20,802 nucleotides of DNA from Bacteroidales bacterium (GTDB taxonomy: Bacteria; Bacteroidota; Bacteroidia; Bacteroidales; UBA10428): assembly GCA_016926235.1 (NCBI GenBank), contig JAFGOZ010000452.1:1-20802 (forward strand), read 5' to 3'. Made by a program: the position numbers and the translations under genes. The notes under the pieces are model-generated. The model had not been told where the DNA came from. It ran no database searches and saw nothing but the letters and a program-made list of their open reading frames with translations. Shown here one piece after another: positions 1 to 7,504 of the stretch (its first letter is position 1; each line of letters starts with the position of its first letter).

Positions 1-87
1 ATGATTATAAATGAAAATCATCCGCTTAAGTCAGAGCTTCGTGGATGTTCCATCTGACCTTAAAAAATAAATTATAAACAGATGAAA
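1..87 (+). repeat. Dispersed leader repeat, copy A
   Basis: Bases 6-87 are identical to the reverse complement of 20721-20802 (82 of 82), and bases 1-87 match 17732-17842 at 75 of 87 aligned positions apart from a 24-nt insertion in that copy. The repeat ends in the start ATGAAA of the next reading frame, as in the other two copies. It can form a stem 42-47/51-56 (TGGATG / CATCTG, loop TTC) and a weaker stem 11-15/38-42. Two tiny overlapping frames cross it: 1-57 (18 codons) and 11-70 (MKIIRLSQSFVDVPSDLKK). Neither is clearly under coding selection when copies are compared. The identity and position are seen; a role as mobile 5' leader is inference. Confidence 0.85.
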
Positions 88-147
88 TTGTTAAGATCAG
101 ATAGGAAGTGTAAAAATGTTTACTCGATGAGGACAAATGTAGTATGA
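82..147 (+). pseudogene. Short frame after leader copy A, probable gene remnant
   Basis: This is a 21-codon frame that begins at the ATG delivered by leader copy A and ends at a TGA. The other two leader copies are each followed by a full secreted-protein gene starting ATGAAA. Here the product has no signal peptide or recognisable domain, and the DNA that follows is AT-rich with many stops. I read it as what remains after the original downstream gene was lost or displaced, but it could also be chance or a small peptide gene. Confidence 0.25.
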
Positions 148-371
148 ATTCTCTTGATGTAATCTGTTTGTTTGTAATTTTATATGTAAATAAAACGTAA
201 ATACCTATGATTTAAGGCAAAATAAATTTCAATACAGGATCAAAATTTGGTAAACATTAATCCTCCCATTTTACCCATTTGTCCACCCTGTTTCAATGTT
301 TGACTTCTATATTTAGGCTGCGATTTTTGATCGTAAATAAACCTATTGATTAACCTAAACCGAATTAACCT
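88..371. other. Gene-poor AT-rich stretch upstream of the PUL
   Basis: Apart from the short remnant ending at 147, I see no gene. The region should hold the promoter of the PUL operon. The nearest match to the Bacteroidota -7 box (TAnnTTTG) is TATATTTA at 308-315, with one mismatch. A TTTG lies at 278-281, but that spacing of 26 is longer than the usual 19-21, so I do not call a promoter. No strong hairpin was noticed. Confidence 0.4.
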
Positions 372-623
372 ATGTTTAAAACTTTCTACCCAATTTTTGA
401 GAAGGTAAAAGGTCCGACCCTTTTATCCTTTCTGCCTGTAAACGTTTCTGTTTTGGGAAAAAAGACCAAAACGAAAACCATTTCTGATGCGCAGGAAAAC
501 GATTCATTACCGGGAGTTAATATCACCTCATCCATGCAAATGGGGAAAGGTAGTATAGAAGAACTGTCAGATGTTGGTTATTTTAAGATTAACGACCTGG
601 GTATTATTATCAAAAAGAATTAA
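372..623 (+). pseudogene. Relic of a SusC-like N-terminus (83 codons)
   Basis: The frame starts at ATG 372 and stops 19 bases before the lipoprotein gene at 643. It opens with a hydrophobic segment (residues about 13-30) like a degraded signal peptide. Then comes KTISDAQENDSLPGVNIT at about 36-53, which resembles the start of the carboxypeptidase-regulatory-like domain of SusC proteins (typical pattern: T-G-x-V-x-D-x-x-x-x-x-LPGVN[IV]). The glycine-rich segment that follows is poorly conserved and the frame then stops, with no plug or barrel downstream. Resemblance is from memory of the family, not a search. It may instead be a small intact secreted protein, but length and position favour a fossil of an older SusC gene. 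Confidence 0.4.
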
Positions 624-642
624 CTCAATCAAATTTAAACTT

Positions 643-2352
643 ATGAAAAAAACTAAACTGATATGGTGCGCTTTTTGCGCAGCAGTTTTGGCAGCATTTG
701 TCATAGTTGGGTGCGAGAAGTTAGAAGAGTATGTAATCGATGCACCCTCTGACCTGCAGAGCAGGATCGACTCAATTGCAGCTGCAAGACCAAATACAGG
801 TGACACTACTTACCTTACCATCGCCACACCGATAGTTGGACCTGAAGATAACAGCGCCGGTTGGTGGGCTTACTTTTCTGATTACTTTACTATTCCTACA
901 AACAAGCTATTGCATATGGAGTTTGTTAACCACGGTACCGGTGTTAACAACTGGAATAACTGGAATCTTGTCATCACCAATGTAGCAGATCGTGATGCCG
1001 CCGACTATGCAGAATACTTTGTTCTCCGTTCTGATGCCTGGGGTTGGGGTAACGATGATTTCGACATAAACATGATTTCCCATAACTATCCCGACACCGA
1101 CGAAGATGGCGATATTTGGAACGACTTCCGCACCACCATGCAAGGCGCTTATGTTACTCTCGAAGTTGACCACTCTGCCACTGGCAATGTATTTGTAACA
1201 GCCACTGCCGTTGGAACAAATGGTACAGAGCTGGTTGAAACATATCAGCAACCGGTTTCTGCCACTGATGATATCGTAGCTTTCTTAGTATGCGATGGCA
1301 GTTATTTCGAGATGAAAACGGCATACCTAATACCTTCTAAAGTCACTGTTGTAGAAGACGTCAATCCGGTTTCAATCACTATTACAGGAGTTCCTTCTAC
1401 TGTTGAAATAGGCAACGAAAATTTCTGGGGTGATGCAATAGCTACTGTTACTTTCGCTGACGGATCTTCTTCGGAAGTTGATTCTTCAGATTTATCATTC
1501 ATCGTTATTCCTGATATGACTACAATTGGTAAAAAGACAGTTGGTGTAGCTTATAGCAAAACTAAGCAAGGTGCATACTGCCAGGCTATATCAACCATCT
1601 ACACGCTGGAAGTAACTAACATTGTTACAAGCCTCGAAATTACTACTTTGCCAGATATAACCACATACTATTACTTTAGCAACGACTCTATTATATTTGA
1701 CCCTTCAGGTATTGTAGTAACAGCTACATATATCGACGCTTCAACAGCTGTCATTAATAACTCGGTTCTTGAGTTTAGTAAGATTCCGGCTGCTGCAGGT
1801 TCTCAAGCCGTTGTCATTTCTTATGTTGGTTTATCAAGCACAGTAACTACAACTTGTCCACTAACTCTTGTACAGGGTGTAAGCCAGGTTGGTAACACTG
1901 ACTTTTCAAGTGCTTGGTGGACAGCATTCTCTGATGACTATACAGTCGCATCGGGTGATAGTACGAAATTTAAAATGTACTGCTACTCCAGCGAAGCTTT
2001 TAACTGGGACAGCCCTTGTACAATTCTTCGCAAAGCTGACCTGACTGAATATGCTGTAGTTCGCATGGATAACTGGGGATGGGGCGACGGCTTTGCTGCT
2101 GCCACCAAAACAAATGACTGGGATCAGACGGAAGGAGAAACGGATTGGGAAATATACAGATTAAACCAAAATGGCTCTTACGTGGAGATCACTGTTATAA
2201 ACAATGGTGACAATACCGCTGATGTACGTTATAATGTTACTTATGTCAACGGCGATACGCATTTCCAAAAGTATGAGGGTATAACGGTAAACAGTGCTGA
2301 TTTGAATTGCGCACTTGTAACAGAGGGGTCTTATCTCGTAATTATTGAATAA
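643..2352 (+). CDS. Putative surface glycan-binding lipoprotein with duplicated Trp-rich module
   Basis: 569 aa from the ATG at 643, chosen because it gives MKKTK followed by a hydrophobic helix and lipobox IVGC (Cys24); the open frame runs on to 571 but that adds no signal-like sequence. After the lipid anchor there are two related modules. Module 1 (about residues 65-235) opens GWWAYFSDYFTIP and ends its core with AWGWG. Module 2 (about 414-569) opens AWWTAFSDDYTVA and has NWGWG. Between them lie two bacterial Ig-like segments (about 243-325 and 330-410). The arrangement of Trp-rich beta modules plus Ig spacers, directly upstream of susC/susD, fits a surface glycan-binding protein that captures polysaccharide for import. 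No catalytic motif is visible. Its place before susC is less usual than after susD. The operon gap to susC is 26 bp. Binding specificity cannot be read from the sequence. Confidence 0.7.
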   Translation: MKKTKLIWCAFCAAVLAAFVIVGCEKLEEYVIDAPSDLQSRIDSIAAARPNTGDTTYLTIATPIVGPEDNSAGWWAYFSDYFTIPTNKLLHMEFVNHGTGVNNWNNWNLVITNVADRDAADYAEYFVLRSDAWGWGNDDFDINMISHNYPDTDEDGDIWNDFRTTMQGAYVTLEVDHSATGNVFVTATAVGTNGTELVETYQQPVSATDDIVAFLVCDGSYFEMKTAYLIPSKVTVVEDVNPVSITITGVPSTVEIGNENFWGDAIATVTFADGSSSEVDSSDLSFIVIPDMTTIGKKTVGVAYSKTKQGAYCQAISTIYTLEVTNIVTSLEITTLPDITTYYYFSNDSIIFDPSGIVVTATYIDASTAVINNSVLEFSKIPAAAGSQAVVISYVGLSSTVTTTCPLTLVQGVSQVGNTDFSSAWWTAFSDDYTVASGDSTKFKMYCYSSEAFNWDSPCTILRKADLTEYAVVRMDNWGWGDGFAAATKTNDWDQTEGETDWEIYRLNQNGSYVEITVINNGDNTADVRYNVTYVNGDTHFQKYEGITVNSADLNCALVTEGSYLVIIE

Positions 2353-2378
2353 TCACTAAGATAAAAAATATTTAAACT

Positions 2379-5300
2379 ATGAAATATATATATATAATCC
2401 TGTTGGGATTGCTGGCGCTCGCACCGGCAACATACGCAGCAGGCAACGGTAATGCCGGCCAGATGTCATTGACTCAAAAAGGCAACATAATAGTAAATGG
2501 CAGAATCGTTGACGAAAACGGGGAACCGCTTCCGGGCGCAACCGTAGCAGAAAAAAGTACATCAAATGGTACAATTACTGATATTAATGGTAATTTCTCA
2601 ATTTCTGTTCCTGAAGATGCTACACTGATAGTATCTTTTGTTGGATTCACAAGTATTGAAGTAATGGTTGAAGGAAAAACTGAACTTGGCGACATCACAT
2701 TGGTTGCGGAAGCAAAAGAAATCGAGCAAGTCGTAGTAATTGGTTACGGTACACAACGTAAGGTTGACCTCACAGGTGCAGTTGCTGTTGTCGATGCTGA
2801 AGAGATGAAGAAAGTATCACACTCAAACATCTCAACAATGCTCGAAGGAAAGGTATCCGGTGTTCAAATTACAAGCGACGGACAACCGGGAGCCGACCCT
2901 ACAGTACGTATTCGTGGTATAGGTTCATTCGGTAGCACAGCGCCTCTCTATGTTGTCGATGGAGTGCCAATGGGATATACAATACGCGACTTCTCGCCAA
3001 ACGATATCGAAACCATTCAGGTACTTAAGGATGCTTCTGCTGCCGCTATTTATGGTTCGCGTGCTGCCAACGGTGTGGTTATCATTACCACGAAACAAGG
3101 TAAGAAGAACGAAGCAATGAAGATAGAATATAAAGGTTACCTTGGTTTCGACCAGGTGCAGAAAGGAGTATACGATGTTATGGATGCTGAACAATATGGT
3201 AAGTACATCACTATGGCATTCGGTAATAATGACATGCCTGTTCCTTCCGGATACGATCCTGCAAGCGAAAATTATTTGTATACAGCTGAAGGTAAAGCGT
3301 TAGTTAACACAAACTGGTACGATGAGGCGTTCAAAACAGGCATTCGTCAGAATCACAACATCAACTTATCAGGAGGTGGCGAAAGCAATACGTATAATAT
3401 CGCTCTTGACTACTATAGTCAGAAAGGAACAATGGAGGGTGCCGGTCCGAACTTTGATCGTTACACTATCCGCACCAACAATACAATGGATGTTAAGTTT
3501 ATCAAATTCAAAACGAATGTTGTGTATAGCCATAGCAATCAGGATAATATGGCCCTCAGTAACGCCAGTGAGTATGTTCAGGGTCTTTATGGCGCACAAT
3601 ATCCTGTAATGGCTTCAGTTCTGCTTTTACCTCCAACCATCAGGGCTTACGATGAATCGACCTGGGTTCTTGACGATAGAATTTCGGCTGCATCAGATTA
3701 CACCTACGACTCTTACGGTTATGGAACCTACTATGACGAAGTTCATGGAGACTTGCGTGTAACGAATGTTCTGCTCGAAAATAATTTACTTAAGAGGAAC
3801 ACAAAGGTTGACCGCATTGTTGCTTCAGGTTCTGCAATTGTTGACTTCATAGACATGGTTGGCCTTGAGAGCAGCAATCACAAGTTAAATTACAACCTTA
3901 ACCTCTCGTACAACAAGACCTATGTAAAGGACTTTACTTTCATACCTGCATTTATACAGAGTACAACAAACTACTTGTCAAAGAACAATGAGAGACTGAG
4001 AGAGGGCTATCGTAACTATACCGATGCACTTTTAGAAAACTATATAAATTACGATGGCAAATTTGGACTGAATCACATCAATACGGTTATTGGTCATACA
4101 TTCGAGCGCGATCTCCGCCATGATCTATATGGCGAAGGTGTTAACATGCCTGAACCATACTATCTGCAAGTAGACAACGCAGGGGAGACATCAGGAGATA
4201 GCTATGAAGAAGAAAGCGTATTGGAATCGTATATTGGTCGTATTATATACGATTTCGATGAAAAATACCTTTTTACGGCAGCAGTGCGTAAGGATGGTTC
4301 AAGCCGTCTTACTCCTAAAGATGCTGATTTGAGTTTTTTCTATATGGGAGATGATGACAACTATGATTGGTTCCCATCTGTATCGGCAGGTTGGCGTATC
4401 GACCGTGAAAACTTCTTCCCTGTAAACAAATCACTTATTAACCTGCTTAAGGTTCGCGGTAGCTATGGTGTACTGGGTAATACTACGAACCTGGGCCCAT
4501 ACGAATACATGGGTGGTATGCAGAGACTTGACTATACCTACAGCTTTGGAAATAATAAGGTTAACGGCTCATCAATATCATATTTTGTAAACGAATTGCT
4601 CAGGTGGGAAAAGAAGAAAACGGTTGACTTTGGTCTTGACCTCGCTATGTTAAGCAATAAGTTGGAATTTACTTTCGACTGGTATAAGTCAACATCAGAA
4701 GGTCTTCATTACAATGTATCAGTTCCGCCAGAAGCAGGCGTTACTAATACAGAAGTAAAGATGAACGCAGCAACAATGGTAAATTCAGGTCTTGAGTTCC
4801 TGCTTGCATATCGCAATTATTACGGTGAGCTTAAATATGAGGTTTCTGCAAACTTTTCTACCCTCAATAACGAGGTAACAAAGTTGGGTGTATCAGGTGA
4901 ACCTCGTACCGATGGTAATTGCCGTACAGAGGTTGGTAATGAAGTTGGTCAGTTCTATGGCTTAGTTTCCGACGGTATCTTTCAGGATAATACGGAGATA
5001 GATAACAATAGAAACAGCGAAGGCGAATTAGTCACTCAGGCAGGCGCGCAACCGGGTGACATTAGATACGTTGATCTTAACAATGACGGCCAAATTACCC
5101 TCGAAGGCGACAGGAAATTCCTGGGTAGCGGTTTACCAGATTATAGTTACGGCTTGAATGTAAGTGTTGAATGGAAAGGTATTGACTTGAGCATATCGAC
5201 TTATGGAGCTGCAGGCTTTAAAGCTGTAGATTTTGTTGACGTTACATTGCATAGCTCATACGGAGCACTTAACAAGAGCGTTGATCTGTTAAATGCATGG

Positions 5301-5633
5301 ACGACACCGGAGAACACAAATACCAATGTGCCCCGCGTAGCATATAAACCGGATGGTGATATCACCAACGATATGTTCAGTGATCGTTTCATACAAAATG
5401 CATCCTATCTGAAAATTGCCAACATCGAATTGGGCTATAACTTCCCTGACGAATGGTTTGGTAGCTATGTTTACGGCCTTCGTTTATACGCAGCGGGTCA
5501 AAATCTGGCCACATTGTCTAAATACAAAGGTTACAACGTAGACTTTGCCGGAGGTACATTCACTCCCGGTTATAACTACTGTTCGTATCCAACTCCACGA
5601 ACCATAATGTTCGGACTGAACGTCTCATTCTAA
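2379..5633 (+). CDS. susC: SusC-family TonB-dependent outer membrane glycan transporter
   Basis: 1084 aa. Signal peptide ends near residue 20 (LAPATYA). A carboxypeptidase-regulatory-like domain follows at about 39-110 (GRIVDENGEPLPGATV, then TITDINGNFSISVP). The junction VVVIGYGTQRKVDLTGAV at about 118-135 is the SusC/RagA signature, and the plug contains VRIRGIGSFGS, PLYVVDGVP and the conserved AAIYGSRAANGVVIITTK. The remainder is a 22-strand-type barrel ending in MFGLNVSF with a terminal aromatic residue. Family knowledge: SusC imports oligosaccharides across the outer membrane, powered by TonB/ExbBD, with the SusD partner as lid. The gene follows the lipoprotein gene by 26 bp and precedes susD by 19 bp, so one operon is likely. 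Full length, with no frameshift seen. Confidence 0.97.
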   Translation: MKYIYIILLGLLALAPATYAAGNGNAGQMSLTQKGNIIVNGRIVDENGEPLPGATVAEKSTSNGTITDINGNFSISVPEDATLIVSFVGFTSIEVMVEGKTELGDITLVAEAKEIEQVVVIGYGTQRKVDLTGAVAVVDAEEMKKVSHSNISTMLEGKVSGVQITSDGQPGADPTVRIRGIGSFGSTAPLYVVDGVPMGYTIRDFSPNDIETIQVLKDASAAAIYGSRAANGVVIITTKQGKKNEAMKIEYKGYLGFDQVQKGVYDVMDAEQYGKYITMAFGNNDMPVPSGYDPASENYLYTAEGKALVNTNWYDEAFKTGIRQNHNINLSGGGESNTYNIALDYYSQKGTMEGAGPNFDRYTIRTNNTMDVKFIKFKTNVVYSHSNQDNMALSNASEYVQGLYGAQYPVMASVLLLPPTIRAYDESTWVLDDRISAASDYTYDSYGYGTYYDEVHGDLRVTNVLLENNLLKRNTKVDRIVASGSAIVDFIDMVGLESSNHKLNYNLNLSYNKTYVKDFTFIPAFIQSTTNYLSKNNERLREGYRNYTDALLENYINYDGKFGLNHINTVIGHTFERDLRHDLYGEGVNMPEPYYLQVDNAGETSGDSYEEESVLESYIGRIIYDFDEKYLFTAAVRKDGSSRLTPKDADLSFFYMGDDDNYDWFPSVSAGWRIDRENFFPVNKSLINLLKVRGSYGVLGNTTNLGPYEYMGGMQRLDYTYSFGNNKVNGSSISYFVNELLRWEKKKTVDFGLDLAMLSNKLEFTFDWYKSTSEGLHYNVSVPPEAGVTNTEVKMNAATMVNSGLEFLLAYRNYYGELKYEVSANFSTLNNEVTKLGVSGEPRTDGNCRTEVGNEVGQFYGLVSDGIFQDNTEIDNNRNSEGELVTQAGAQPGDIRYVDLNNDGQITLEGDRKFLGSGLPDYSYGLNVSVEWKGIDLSISTYGAAGFKAVDFVDVTLHSSYGALNKSVDLLNAWTTPENTNTNVPRVAYKPDGDITNDMFSDRFIQNASYLKIANIELGYNFPDEWFGSYVYGLRLYAAGQNLATLSKYKGYNVDFAGGTFTPGYNYCSYPTPRTIMFGLNVSF

Positions 5634-5652
5634 CAATATAATCTAAATAATT

Positions 5653-7416
5653 ATGAAAAGTTTAAATAAAATTCTAATAATATTGGCGCTTATTGTAGGC
5701 ATAACATCCTGCGAGGACCAACTTAATGTTACGGACCCGAACAGACAGACAACCTACGATTTTGGCGATTCAGAGTCAGAATTAAATGAGGCTATCATAG
5801 CGTGCTACAACCGCATACGCCTCGAAGGTACATTCTCCCGTGTAGGCTACACGATGGATGCTGTGCGTGGCGACGAAGTCTGGAACTCATCTCAACAGTG
5901 GTATTTGGATTACGACAACCTCAATTCTCCGGGTACAATTGAAATAGGTGACCTGTGGATATGGCGCGACAATTACCATGTCGTAAACCGCACAAATTTT
6001 GTATTGTCGAAAGTTGATGGTGTCAGTATGTCGGAAGATTCTTATAATCAGATAAAGGGACAGGCCCTCTTCCTCAGATCTTTGGCATACTATGAACTGG
6101 CTACCTATTACCAGACTGTTCCAGTGTTTACTGACTATGCGGATTATTCAACCCTCGAAACCATATTTGCAGCAAATAGTACTCAGGACGAGGTGTTTGA
6201 CCTGATTGAAACTGACCTCACAACAGCTATGCAAATATTGCCATCGCGCGATGAAGGTGGCGAATGGGCTAAAGGCCGTGCTACTTGCGGCGCTGCTGCC
6301 GGATATTTGGCTCGTGCATTGATGTTCCGTCATAAATATGCTGAGGCTTATGCTGTACTGAAAGACATCATCGCCGGCAAGTACGGACATTATGAACTTA
6401 CAGCCGACTACGGTGACAACTTCAGAGAAGGTTCGGAATACGAAAATAACTCGGAGAGCCTCTTCGAAGTTCAATTTATGGACTTTGGCACAGGTGGCAC
6501 CGATCAGGAGTGGACCCCGGTAAACATAAGCCCGGACGCAACTCAGGGCCACGCTGTTGAAAGTAACTACGCTTCTCAGGAAATGGGTAGCTGGGGAGAC
6601 CTGGCTGGTGCACCCTGGTTGTACAACCTGTTCTTAAAAGAGAACTGTACCGATGGCCGTCTCGATCCCCGTTTATACTGGACATTGGTTACATATGAAG
6701 ATGAATATGACACATACACCGGCTTGAAAACGGCCGCATATCCTGATGGAGATCCTCGTTGCAACACTATTTATCAACAAGATATAACTGCAACTCCTCT
6801 CTCGAATACTTCTCAGGGTGGTATATCAATAGCTAAGTTCACCAATGCAAGAAACAACATCTATAAATCTATTGATGTCGGGTTACTTTGTGGGATCAAC
6901 CTGCGCCTTATGCGTTATAGCGATGTTCTATTGCGTGCAGCAGAATGCGAAAATGAGATCAATGGACCAACACAAATTGCTATCGACTACATTAACGAGG
7001 TTCGTGAACGCGTTGCTCTTGAAGATCTTCAACTTTCAAACTTCTCTTCTGCTGATGCTCTTTTCGAACAAATAGCAAACGTTGAACGTCCTAAAGAATT
7101 CGGTTGCGAAAACGGACGTGGTATCGATTTACTCCGTTGGGGATTCTTCTACACTCAAGAGCGTCTTGATCAGTTGAAGGAACATGCTTCTTATTTGCTC
7201 AATGGAGAAGCCTCAACAATAGAGCGCACTTCTGAAAACGATACATTGGTTTGGAAATCATCGTACGATAGCTACAGTGCTGGAAATGAATATTTCCCAA
7301 TTTATCAGAATACTCTTGATGCCAACCCTAAGCTTACAGGTAACTCGGCAAACAAGAATAAAGATAACGGGCCTGCTTTCCGGGCTAAATGGACTGTTCA
7401 TCCTATTGTAGAGTAG
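5653..7416 (+). CDS. susD: SusD/RagB-family nutrient-binding outer membrane lipoprotein
   Basis: 587 aa with lipobox ITSC (Cys20) and acidic residues right after it (CED), compatible with surface export in Bacteroidota. The N-terminal SusD-like domain shows the usual pattern: a helix with EAIIACYNRIR, then WRDNYHVVNRTNFVLSKV and KGQALFLRSLAYYELATYYQTVPVF, the TPR-type segment that contacts SusC. The C-terminal RagB domain contains LRYSDVLLRAAECENEI (here LRLMRYSDVLLRAAE), INEVRER and ERPKEFGCENGRGIDLLRWG. Length is normal. It is the partner of the SusC encoded 19 bp upstream. The ligand is not readable from sequence; arabinan-type glycan is inferred from the neighbouring GH43 gene. The stop codon lies within the spacer of a good promoter for the next gene. 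Confidence 0.97.
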   Translation: MKSLNKILIILALIVGITSCEDQLNVTDPNRQTTYDFGDSESELNEAIIACYNRIRLEGTFSRVGYTMDAVRGDEVWNSSQQWYLDYDNLNSPGTIEIGDLWIWRDNYHVVNRTNFVLSKVDGVSMSEDSYNQIKGQALFLRSLAYYELATYYQTVPVFTDYADYSTLETIFAANSTQDEVFDLIETDLTTAMQILPSRDEGGEWAKGRATCGAAAGYLARALMFRHKYAEAYAVLKDIIAGKYGHYELTADYGDNFREGSEYENNSESLFEVQFMDFGTGGTDQEWTPVNISPDATQGHAVESNYASQEMGSWGDLAGAPWLYNLFLKENCTDGRLDPRLYWTLVTYEDEYDTYTGLKTAAYPDGDPRCNTIYQQDITATPLSNTSQGGISIAKFTNARNNIYKSIDVGLLCGINLRLMRYSDVLLRAAECENEINGPTQIAIDYINEVRERVALEDLQLSNFSSADALFEQIANVERPKEFGCENGRGIDLLRWGFFYTQERLDQLKEHASYLLNGEASTIERTSENDTLVWKSSYDSYSAGNEYFPIYQNTLDANPKLTGNSANKNKDNGPAFRAKWTVHPIVE

Positions 7417-7436
7417 AAATTATTTTTGTAAATTTG
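7405..7436 (+). promoter_or_regulatory. Bacteroidota-type promoter for the GH43 gene
   Basis: A perfect -7 box TAAATTTG (consensus TAnnTTTG) lies at 7429-7436, and ATTG (three of four bases of the -33 TTTG box) at 7405-7408, with a 20-bp spacer, inside the usual 19-21. It straddles the susD stop codon. The predicted start of transcription is around 7440-7443, which is the left foot of the hairpin that follows. Motif and spacing are seen; activity is inferred. Confidence 0.55.
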
Positions 7437-7438
7437 AG

Positions 7439-7485
7439 ACTTCCTTATCGACGTATTTTTAGTATGTTGATAAGGAAGTTTTTTT
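7439..7485 (+). terminator. Intrinsic terminator/attenuator between susD and GH43
   Basis: ACTTCCTTATC at 7439-7449 pairs perfectly with GATAAGGAAGT at 7469-7479, and the stem can extend to about 17 bp by further pairs, two of them G-U that work only in + strand RNA. A run of seven T follows at 7479-7485. The next start codon is only 19 bases beyond the T run, so no separate promoter fits after it. It would end the susD transcript, or act as an attenuator for the GH43 gene. Confidence 0.85.
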
Positions 7486-7504
7486 AATATAAATTATAGT
7501 AGAC

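Noticed and set aside
308..315. TATATTTA as the PUL promoter
   Set aside because: One mismatch to TAnnTTTG and no -33 box at the right distance.
571..642. Upstream extension of the first lipoprotein frame to ATG 571
   Set aside because: The 24 extra residues would precede a complete lipoprotein signal peptide beginning at 643 and overlap the SusC relic; the start at 643 explains the lipobox at a normal distance.
3322..3609. 95-codon frame within susC
   Set aside because: It lies in another frame of a clearly coding SusC region and has no start context or domain; the same holds for the other frames shadowing susC, susD and the GH genes.
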